Shown in pieces: positions 1 to 6,669 of a stretch of DNA of 19,079 nucleotides. A program made the translations under genes and the position numbers. Each line of letters begins with the position of its first letter. The first letter of the stretch is position 1. The notes beneath the pieces were generated by a model. That model was not told the DNA's origin. It searched no databases and saw only the letters and a list, made by a program, of their open reading frames with translations. The DNA comes from Planctomycetota bacterium (GTDB lineage Bacteria > Planctomycetota > Planctomycetia > Pirellulales > Pirellulaceae): the NCBI GenBank assembly GCA_026692885.1, contig JAPLNJ010001184.1, positions 1 to 19,079 on the forward strand, in the 5' to 3' direction.

Positions 1-361
1 CGGTTGTCCAGGTCCTCGATTTTCTCGTTCCGACGCTCTGCGTCGGAACGCAAGCCACGGACGCTCTGCGTCCTTGGGCAGACGACGCGGAGCGCCAAAA
101 CACTTGCATTCCCACGCGGAGACTGTGAAAGAATCGTAGTGTGGGCCAAGTTCTCGCGGCCCACCATCCAAAGCATGGTCATTTCCTTAGAATTGGTGGG
201 CCGCGAGTACTTGGCCCACCCTACGATTTTTTCACAGGCTCTCCGCGTGGGAACGTAAGTACTTTGACGCTCCGCGTCGTCTGCCCAAGGACGCAGAGCG
301 TCCGTGGCTTGCGTTCCGACGCAGAGCGTCGGAACGAGAAAATCGAGGACCTGGACAACCG
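1..361. repeat. 361-nt near-perfect palindrome (long inverted repeat)
   Basis: Bases 1-166 pair with bases 195-361 read in reverse complement, with only scattered mismatches. The centre of symmetry is near base 181. Each arm contains shorter palindromes of its own, such as the CGACGCTCTGCGTCG-type stem near 33-47 and its partner near 318-332. No frame in it looks like a protein. Similar repeats recur between genes in planctomycete genomes as non-coding mobile or extragenic elements, which is general knowledge and not tested here. The left arm begins at base 1, so the element may extend outside the window. Confidence 0.85.
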
Positions 362-708
362 CAAGATGTTCACAGCAGCGGCGTATTGCCGTTCGGATTA
401 CCGCGAAGCGGTTGCGTCGCATAGCCCAGGGTTGCCGCGCAGCGGCTACCCTGGGGCGCGGCGGCGTATCCATCCCGTACCCCAACGGGGTTCCGTCGCG
501 CCGGGTGCCGCCCGTGACAAAACCCCGTTGGGGTAGAGGAGGGAACCCCCGATACAGAACCCAGGGTAGCTGCGCGACCCTGGGCTATGAGACACAACGC
601 CGTTGGCGTTAAATCGTTGCGGACGGCGGCGTACACAACCGCCATCCCAGATGTGCGCAACTTCAAGAATTTGCGTTTTGGGCGATGTGCGGCTGCGTGC
701 AATTCGGG
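362..708. repeat. Non-coding spacer with a run of hairpin repeats
   Basis: This spacer beyond the 3' end of the aldo/keto reductase gene holds at least four separate stems: 425-455 (CCCAGGGT paired with ACCCTGGG, around CCGC/GCGG), 481-492 with 521-532 (CCCAACGGGGTT with AACCCCGTTGGG), 560-584 (CCCAGGGT with ACCCTGGG) and 596-610 (AACGCC with GGCGTT). The first and third share the same stem sequence and so look like copies of one element. I see no credible coding frame. One or more of these stems may end transcription of the minus-strand gene, but none has a clear U-tract. Confidence 0.7.
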
Positions 709-1773
709 TTACCCGTGCTCGACGTCCCACTCCGCCCGACGGCCGAGGCGGTCGCTGACTCCGACTTGATTCTCTTCCTGCACGGGACCGAAATGCGGAC
801 CCCATTTCGCCGCGAGTTCCTGGCCGCGCTGGACCAGCAGTTGACGTTCCTCGGCATTTAGGGGTTGGAACCGTTTCACGAGTTGGATGTTCTGCTTCAA
901 CTGCTCGACCGTGTGGACGCCGATATTGGCGGTGACGACGCCCGGCGTGCTGAGCGTGTAGCGCACGGCCAACTGCAGCTGGTCTTCACCGATCAGTGGC
1001 TTGGCGGTCGGCTCGTTCCAGCTGCCCGTCTTGGGATCGGGCCCGCCGTAGACCTTCATGGCCACGATGCCCACCTGATGCTTCTGGGCCAGCGGCAGGA
1101 CGTGTTCCTCGAACTGGTAGGTGTGGCGATCCACATAATTGACCACCGTCAGCAGCACGTCCACTTCGCCGCTGTCCAGGAACTGGGGAAATCGTCCCGG
1201 TAGGTTGTGCCCGGAGATGCCGACGAATCGGCACTTGCCGGCCTTCTTCTGAGCCAGCAGCCACGTGAAGACACCCTCGGCCGTCCGCGCCGACTTCAAT
1301 TCCCGACTGCCGAGTTGATGGAAGTAGAGCACGTCGACATAGTCGGTCTTGAGCGTCTTGAACGAGTTGGCCAGAGACTTCTCCGCGTCGGGAATCGTGT
1401 CGCACCAGACCTTGGTGGCCAGGTAGATCTCCTTGCGGCGCGGTCCCAAGGCCAAGCCAACGCCCTCCTCGGCCTTCACGTATTTGGGCGCTGTGTCGAT
1501 GAAGTTGATTCCCTCGTCGATGGCCAAATTGACGATCCTGGCGACTTCCTGGACGGACACGGCTGGGGCGATACCGCACGGCGCGGACCCTAGCGTGAGA
1601 CAGGTCACGTCCAGGTTCGTGCGGCCGAGTACGCGGCGTGGCAAGCGGTCGTCGTTGACGGCCGGCGTCTCGGCGGCCAGCGCTGCTCCGCCACCAATCA
1701 CGGCCCCGGCCAACAAGGCCGTGTCGTGCAGGAAGTCCCGGCGAGAAAGGGGAGAAGGTCGATTGGGCGACAT
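709..1773 (-). CDS. Tat-exported aldo/keto reductase
   Basis: A 354-residue protein. It starts with a twin-arginine signal (SRRDFLHDTALLAGAVIGGG, about residues 10-29), so export in folded form is predicted. The rest is an aldo/keto reductase TIM barrel with the expected tetrad visible: Asp93 and Tyr98 (FIDTAPKY), Lys121 (ATKVW) and His152 (LYFHQL). Such enzymes reduce carbonyls with NAD(P)H; the substrate cannot be told. I chose the ATG at 1773 over the in-frame start at 1833 because the signal peptide begins there and AGGAG lies 9 nt upstream. The longer start would also overlap the preceding gene. It lies 35 nt after the SRAP gene on the same strand, so the two may be co-transcribed. Exported versions with a Tat leader are frequent in planctomycetes. 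Confidence 0.9.
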   Translation of the reverse strand: MSPNRPSPLSRRDFLHDTALLAGAVIGGGAALAAETPAVNDDRLPRRVLGRTNLDVTCLTLGSAPCGIAPAVSVQEVARIVNLAIDEGINFIDTAPKYVKAEEGVGLALGPRRKEIYLATKVWCDTIPDAEKSLANSFKTLKTDYVDVLYFHQLGSRELKSARTAEGVFTWLLAQKKAGKCRFVGISGHNLPGRFPQFLDSGEVDVLLTVVNYVDRHTYQFEEHVLPLAQKHQVGIVAMKVYGGPDPKTGSWNEPTAKPLIGEDQLQLAVRYTLSTPGVVTANIGVHTVEQLKQNIQLVKRFQPLNAEERQLLVQRGQELAAKWGPHFGPVQEENQVGVSDRLGRRAEWDVEHG

Positions 1774-1808
1774 GGTCGTTTGCTCCTGGTTGGTTGGGGA
1801 AAGGGCCG

Positions 1809-2477
1809 TTAAGCATGCAGCCTCAGGATACACTCCGCGACATCATTCCGTGGGTTGTTGACGACCGTGCCGACCGGGAAAGCCTCCAGACGGTCCGCCG
1901 GGTACGGGCGCAGCAGGTCCTCCAGTTTCTGGCCGGAACGCACTTCGGGGTCGAGCCATAGGTCGTAGGCTGCGGGGTCGAGAATCACGGGCATCCGGTC
2001 GTGGATCGGCTGCATCAATGCGTTCGGCTCGGTTGTGATGATGGTGCAGGATTCGATCGTCTGGTCCCCGCGTTGCCAGCGTTCCCACAGGCCGGCGAAG
2101 CCAAACGGCCGGTCCTCCTTGAGCCGGATGTAGTGGGGTCGCTTCCCGCCGCCGACGTTCTGCCACTCGAAGAAACCGTCGGCCACCACCAGACACCGGC
2201 GCCGCTGAAACGCCTGCCGAAAGGCGGGCTTCGAGGAGACCGTCTCGCCCCGCGCGTTGATCAGGCGGTTGCCGATCGCGGGATCCTCAGCCCAGGCGGG
2301 AATCAAGCCCCAGTGCAAGTCCACGCAGCGCCGCTGCCGACTGGCGTCCAGACGGACGGCAGCCACCGGTTGCGTCGGAGCGATATTGTATCGCGGGCTG
2401 AGGTCCGGCACGCCAGCCAGACCAAATTCCTTGGCGATCTCGGGCACCGAGGTGCGCAGGGTAAAGCGTCCGCACAT
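1809..2477 (-). CDS. yedK: SRAP-domain protein, YedK/HMCES family abasic-site crosslinker
   Basis: A 222-residue protein, the same length as the E. coli family member. It begins MCGRFTLR, so removal of Met exposes Cys2, the residue that in this family forms a thiazolidine crosslink with abasic sites in single-stranded DNA. The other family residues are present: Asn74 (RLINARGET), Glu104 (DGFFEW) and His159 (PIHDRMPVIL), with RYNIAPTQ at 30-37. The start must be the ATG at 2477 because Cys2 has to be N-terminal. An ATG three codons upstream (2486) and the long upstream extension would bury it. No strong ribosome-binding site is visible. The likely role is to protect abasic sites at stalled replication forks. 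The aldo/keto reductase gene follows 35 nt downstream, with no obvious functional link. Confidence 0.95.
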   Translation of the reverse strand: MCGRFTLRTSVPEIAKEFGLAGVPDLSPRYNIAPTQPVAAVRLDASRQRRCVDLHWGLIPAWAEDPAIGNRLINARGETVSSKPAFRQAFQRRRCLVVADGFFEWQNVGGGKRPHYIRLKEDRPFGFAGLWERWQRGDQTIESCTIITTEPNALMQPIHDRMPVILDPAAYDLWLDPEVRSGQKLEDLLRPYPADRLEAFPVGTVVNNPRNDVAECILRLHA

Positions 2478-3517
2478 GCCGCTCATTGTAGAGGAAGCGA
2501 GTGAATAGAAAAGCGGTGCAACGGTTCCCCCTCGCCCCGATACTCCGGGGACAGGGGAGAGGGGCAACGCCGTTAAGCATTTTCGTAGTCGAAGTCGCCA
2601 GAATTCGGGTGTTCGGCGTGGCACCCGAAGTATGGCGACTTCGGCTACAATGTTCGTGCCGGCTTCTTCCCGCGACAAGATCGTTGACGGCGTTGCCCCG
2701 CCCCCCCGCCTTTGCGCCCACCAACTGCAGCTGCTCGTGGTGGGCACAGCCCACCCTACATTCCATCGACAGCCCGCAGGTCGGACTCGCTGCCGACCGT
2801 CGCGCAGGAACCCGAATCGGGTCCTGATCATAACCTAGCCAACCACGCGCATCTAGCCGGGGGCGTTGATCGGAACGTTGCGAAAAACGCTGGCAGCGCA
2901 TCGCCGTAAGCGCGAAGCGACGGTGGCCGAAATAGCTTCCCGGTTTCCGGCGCGGGCCAACGGGGCGGCACCGGGGACGAATCGAGTAGCACGGATGGCA
3001 AAGCCGGGGCACGGATGAGCAGCGCGGTGTCGGACAATTTGTGAAGATTCTGGGGTCTTCATCCGTGCCCCGGCTTTGCCATCCGTGCTAGTTTTGGGTT
3101 GCGGGCTTCGGGCGTCCTCTCAACCCGTCGAGCATCGCAGGGTGGAAGATCATGGTGAAAGATCTGGGTCGCACCATGTTGGGCCTCGAACCCTTCTGGG
3201 AGACCCGGAAGTTATTTCGGCCACCGTCGCTACGCGACTTGTTTGCATTCTTGCGATTGACTCTCCGTGGGTTAAAACCCACGGCTACAATCCGCAGCCG
3301 CTACGCGGCAAATATCAGAACTTAGGAAGTTGTTTCGGCCGCGCTGCTAGGCCATCCGATACGATTCGTTTGTACACTATTACTGTCACACCGGTACATC
3401 ACCGGCCCTGCGCTTCGCCGTCCGCTCCGGCACGATGGTTTCGGCTGCGCTGCGAAACCCTCGGCCTACGCTCCCGGCTGCGCTGCGGGCCTTGACTAGA
3501 CCGTTACTATACCACAC
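2478..3517. repeat. 1-kb non-coding spacer rich in inverted and dispersed repeats
   Basis: No frame here looks like a real protein; the open frames are short, Arg/Pro-rich and repeat-derived. Visible structure: an imperfect hairpin at 2585-2648 (arms 2585-2600 and 2633-2648); a perfect long inverted repeat at 2987-3018 and 3059-3090; a perfect 20-bp palindrome CCGTGGGTTAAAACCCACGG at 3265-3284; and three diverged copies of one motif at about 2912-2947 (inverted), 3203-3234 and 3325-3350, all containing a TTTCGGCC core. The last 90 bases before the AAA-FGE gene end hold several GCTGCGCTGCG-type short stems, for example around 3438-3460. This looks like an accumulation of intergenic repeat elements. 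Confidence 0.7.
2987..3090. repeat. Perfect 32-bp inverted repeat with 40-nt loop
   Basis: Bases 2987-3018 are the exact reverse complement of 3059-3090. Each arm itself contains a repeated CACGGATG word. The 40-nt loop has no obvious coding or promoter signal. It could be a small non-autonomous mobile element or a strong transcriptional block between the AAA-FGE and SRAP genes. Confidence 0.85.
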
Positions 3518-6427
3518 TTACTCGCTCGACAGACTACGGGCGACACGGAAGCCCAGGCCGCTGACCCGGTCGGACGGCCCGTACCAGACGCGGTACGCCG
3601 ACCGGCAGAACACGGCCGAGAAGATCCAGCCCCCGCCCCGGCTCACCCGGTACGAGCCCGTGCTGGGCCCGCCGGGATCAATAGCTGCCTTCTCCGCAAA
3701 TTGCTGGTAAGCATCCTCCGCGCACCAGTCGTCGCACCACTCCCAGACGTTACCCTGCATGTCGAACAAGCCCCAGCCGTTGGGCAGTTTACCTCCCACG
3801 GGCGACTTACCTCCCACGGGCGACGTCCCGTCCTTAGAATTCTCACTGTAATACGCGTAGTCTGTCAGCAGCTTCGCATCGTCGCCAAAGGCGTACTGAG
3901 TCTGACTTCGGGCGCGACAAGCGTACTCCCACTGGGCTTCCGTCGGCAAGCGATACCCGATCGCATCGGGATTGGATGTCCAAACCTCAATTTCGGCTTC
4001 CCCGATAGAATCTTTTGCCTTTCGCGTCTCGCCGGTTCGCGTATAGACTTCCGCCAAGTGTTCGCGACGGCTGAGCCAATTGCAGAACCTGGCGGCATCC
4101 TGCCAACTGACCGTCTGGATGGGGCAATCATCGCTGGGGCTGTATTTCTTCCCAGTCGTGTTCCAACCATCGATCCATGCGGTAGGCTTCTCGCTCGGCG
4201 GACAGTCCGGATCGTTGTAGAATTCCAGGAACTGCGCCACCGTCACTTCACGATCCCCCAGCAAGAAGCCCTTGGTCAGTGTAACCTCGTGACGTGGTTC
4301 TTCGTCTTTATAGGCCAATTCGCTTTCGTCGCCCTGCCAGAACTTGCCGGCCGGAATCCTGATCAGCGTCATAGCGATCGAGTTGACACACCAGCCACGA
4401 TCCGCGGGTAGCTCCGCCGACGGGGCGAGGTCCGGGACGGGCTGCTGCCACTGCCGCAGGGCCCAGAACGCGGCCCCATGCATTCCCGAATCGCCGTCGT
4501 TTTGGAAAATCCGTTGGGTCAGTTCCACCGCCGCCGCAGGGATCTTCTCGCCAGGGAAGTGGCCCAGGCCCAGCAGCAACGCGCTGCGGGCGGCCGGCAC
4601 TAGCTCCTCTTTCTCGACGAGCCCCAGCAACGGATCCGGCTCGCCGAAGCGGTCGGCGATCTGCTGTATCAGATAGCTCCGCGTGTCCGGGTCCGGCCCC
4701 AGGTCCAGCAATGGCAGGACGGGATCGAGGTCCCCGATGCGCAGCGCGGCGATGCCCGCAATCGCTCGCCGCTGGTGCAGTTCCAATCGCGACGGAGCGG
4801 TTGCCGCGCCGAGGGATTGGCTCAGGAATTCGATGGCCTCACGCAGCGATTCTCTGGCCTGGGCGGAATCTTGAGCGAGCTTTGGGAAGAGCGTCTGGAA
4901 TTCCGCTTCGCTGCCCGTCACCATCCGCGCCGTCAGCGACTTGGCATCGGCGTCGGCATAGCGGGCCAGCATGCGGGCGATCACCGGCCCTGCGTCCGAT
5001 GTGTCGGACAGCAGTTGTTTCGCTAAGTAGTCGCTCTGTTCGGGATCAACCTCCAGCAAGGCCAAACTTGCGCGGAGCCGCCGCTTGGGATCGGCGGATT
5101 GCAGGTGCGCTTGCAGCAGCGGGTCGGTCCACTGACGATAAGGTCTCATTTTGTCGATGAAATCCGGCACGGCGCCGATTTCGGCCACCAGATAGCCATC
5201 GACCAGCCCCTCCGCAAAAATCCGATTTTGCCGGACGGGGTCGCGGACGAGCCGGTCGTATCCGAACCAAGCCCCGCCCATAAGCATCAGGACTGTGGCG
5301 GCCAGCGCGAATTGCCGCAGATACCGCACCGTCTGCTGCGGTTTGCTCTGGCGGACCCACTCGTGGGTGAAAACGTTTTCGTAGATGCGATTGCGGACCA
5401 CCAGGTTTCCATAATCGTCGCGTTTGACGATGCCCGAGAGCTTGAGTTCGATGTGGGTGGGCGCCGCGGTGTCGCGTACCGTCCGGCCTCGCCGGATGCG
5501 ATCGTACAGTCGGAGGGCGGTCAATTGATCGCGGACGCGTTCGCCCAGAAATCGCGTGATCTGCCGAAAATGCGGATCGGATTCGACCTTCTGAAAACTG
5601 GCAAAGGCGTCGCCGGCCAGCGCGTCGACGTCGGCCGGCGACGGCAGCCGGCGTTTCTGGATCTCTTGGCAGAGCCATAACGTTAGGTACGGATGCCCAC
5701 CGGTCCAGTGCAGGACTTGCCGCAGCAGTTCCGTCCCCACCTGGCGATCATCCGCGAGGACCGCCACCAGCGCGGACAGGTCGTCGCGCTGGAGGTCGAA
5801 GTCGCGGACTTCGAACGTCTTCCCGACGTTGTAGGTCGTGGTCCGGCGGTCTTTGACGAGTTCGTTGGGCGTGGCGACGCCGATCAGGCAAAAAGCGATT
5901 TTCTCGAAGGCCGGTTCCGACGCGCGCTGGTTGTACATCGTGCGGATGGCGGTGAAGAAGTCGTCGGTGTACGGCAGCTTGAGCGTGCTGTCGATTTCAT
6001 CGACGAAGATCACCACCGGCGAGTCGTGGGCGGCGAACAGCGGCGTGCGAAAGAATTCCAGCAGCCGCTGGTTGGGCGTTCCCGACTGGGCTTCCCACCA
6101 GGCGTCGACGTTGATGTCGATCGACAGCGCGCGGACGACCTTGCCCAGAAATCCCCGATACCAATCGGCAGCTGTCGCCGGTGTCGCCAGTTCGCCGGCG
6201 ACGTCGATCGTGACGACGCGGAGGCCCCGTTCCTGAAGCCGCAAGGCCGTCTGCATCATGATGCTGGATTTCCCCACTTGACGTGAGGACAGCAGGTTGC
6301 AGTAGTCGCCCTGGACCAGGGTTTCAAACAGTCCGTCTTCCAAGTCGCGCCGCGCGACGAACAGATGCTTGCGCGGATTCAATTGTCCGCCGACCTGGAG
6401 TTTCCGTTTGTCTGGTGAGGTGTCCAT
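3518..6427 (-). CDS. AAA-like ATPase with membrane helix, helical repeats and C-terminal FGE/C-type-lectin-fold domain
   Basis: A 969-residue multidomain protein. Residues 20-260 are an AAA-like P-loop ATPase: Walker A SRQVGKSS (48-55), Walker B VVIFVDEID (138-146) and a GGHPYL motif (243-248). A winged-helix-like stretch follows (about 325-355). One predicted membrane helix lies at 372-390. Residues 400-665 are Ala/Leu-rich helices resembling HEAT-type repeats. Residues 680-965 form an FGE-sulfatase/SUMF1 domain (YRLPTEAQWEYACRA, WGLFDMQGNVWEW, RGGGW, LGFRVA). Only one Cys (941) remains near the usual catalytic Cys pair, so enzyme activity is doubtful and ligand binding by the C-type-lectin-like fold is likelier. 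Its last 30 residues resemble DGR variable regions. The start ATG at 6427 has only a weak ribosome-binding site. The gene lies downstream of, and co-directional with, the SEFIR-TIR-AAA gene, whose ATPase domain is visibly related. Membrane topology is not clear from the charges. Confidence 0.85.
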   Translation of the reverse strand: MDTSPDKRKLQVGGQLNPRKHLFVARRDLEDGLFETLVQGDYCNLLSSRQVGKSSIMMQTALRLQERGLRVVTIDVAGELATPATAADWYRGFLGKVVRALSIDINVDAWWEAQSGTPNQRLLEFFRTPLFAAHDSPVVIFVDEIDSTLKLPYTDDFFTAIRTMYNQRASEPAFEKIAFCLIGVATPNELVKDRRTTTYNVGKTFEVRDFDLQRDDLSALVAVLADDRQVGTELLRQVLHWTGGHPYLTLWLCQEIQKRRLPSPADVDALAGDAFASFQKVESDPHFRQITRFLGERVRDQLTALRLYDRIRRGRTVRDTAAPTHIELKLSGIVKRDDYGNLVVRNRIYENVFTHEWVRQSKPQQTVRYLRQFALAATVLMLMGGAWFGYDRLVRDPVRQNRIFAEGLVDGYLVAEIGAVPDFIDKMRPYRQWTDPLLQAHLQSADPKRRLRASLALLEVDPEQSDYLAKQLLSDTSDAGPVIARMLARYADADAKSLTARMVTGSEAEFQTLFPKLAQDSAQARESLREAIEFLSQSLGAATAPSRLELHQRRAIAGIAALRIGDLDPVLPLLDLGPDPDTRSYLIQQIADRFGEPDPLLGLVEKEELVPAARSALLLGLGHFPGEKIPAAAVELTQRIFQNDGDSGMHGAAFWALRQWQQPVPDLAPSAELPADRGWCVNSIAMTLIRIPAGKFWQGDESELAYKDEEPRHEVTLTKGFLLGDREVTVAQFLEFYNDPDCPPSEKPTAWIDGWNTTGKKYSPSDDCPIQTVSWQDAARFCNWLSRREHLAEVYTRTGETRKAKDSIGEAEIEVWTSNPDAIGYRLPTEAQWEYACRARSQTQYAFGDDAKLLTDYAYYSENSKDGTSPVGGKSPVGGKLPNGWGLFDMQGNVWEWCDDWCAEDAYQQFAEKAAIDPGGPSTGSYRVSRGGGWIFSAVFCRSAYRVWYGPSDRVSGLGFRVARSLSSE
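3539..3631 (-). other. Candidate variable region (DGR target-like) at the 3' end of the FGE domain
   Basis: These codons encode residues 934-963, from the Trp of RGGGW to the Ala of LGFRVA. The pattern alternates fixed residues (C941 R942 S943 A944, R946, P951, R954, L958 G959 F960 R961) with positions that are typically Asn in template-like family members. The fixed codons contain no adenine at all. Of 15 candidate variable codons, 11 are NNC (ATC, TTC, TTC, TAC, GTC, TAC, TCC, GAC, GTC, AGC, GGC), which is what adenine mutagenesis of AAC codons would give. High GC weakens this argument, and ordinary FGE-like proteins share the same framework. No template repeat or reverse transcriptase is in the window. 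Confidence 0.35.
3789..3824 (-). repeat. 18-bp in-frame tandem duplication within the FGE domain
   Basis: Two exact copies of an 18-bp unit (3789-3806 and 3807-3824) encode SPVGGK twice, at about residues 869-880. Relatives normally have a single T-x-PVG segment before PN-x-WGL, so one unit appears to be extra. It adds six residues to a surface loop without breaking the frame. Confidence 0.9.
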
Positions 6428-6557
6428 GATGTCTGCCGCATGCGGTTCGGACTGTTAGTAACCAGAAGCGTAAGCGAGGTCGCCAACTCCGATCCTCGCT
6501 TATGCTGCCGGTTACTGTATCAATTATCGCGCCGTTTGGTGTCGCCATACGACGACT

Positions 6558-6646
6558 TGTAGGATGGACATCCAGGTCCGTCCAGGCGGTCAGGACGGAC
6601 CTGGGCGGTCTGGACGGTCTGGACGGACCTGGATGTCCATCCTACA
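6558..6646. repeat. Inverted repeat with perfect 26-bp arms between the two AAA genes
   Basis: Bases 6558-6583 are the exact reverse complement of 6621-6646. The loop (6584-6620) contains further copies of the word GGTCTGGACGG or GGTCAGGACGG, so it can form alternative stems. It sits in the 242-nt gap after the SEFIR-TIR-AAA stop codon and before the AAA-FGE start. It could end or attenuate transcription between the genes, or be another dispersed element. Confidence 0.85.
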
Positions 6647-6669
6647 GTTGTGGGGTAGTGCGGTGCCGC

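Noticed and set aside
2478..2831. N-terminal extension of the SRAP gene
   Set aside because: It translates repeat DNA, and the catalytic Cys must be residue 2 after Met.
2287..3012. A 241-codon minus-strand frame in the spacer
   Set aside because: It overlaps the SRAP gene out of frame and is made of repeat-derived, Arg/Pro/Cys-rich sequence.
3420..3517. DGR template repeat just beyond the AAA-FGE gene
   Set aside because: No near-copy of the 3539-3631 segment is visible here or anywhere I could see in the window, and no reverse transcriptase motif was found.
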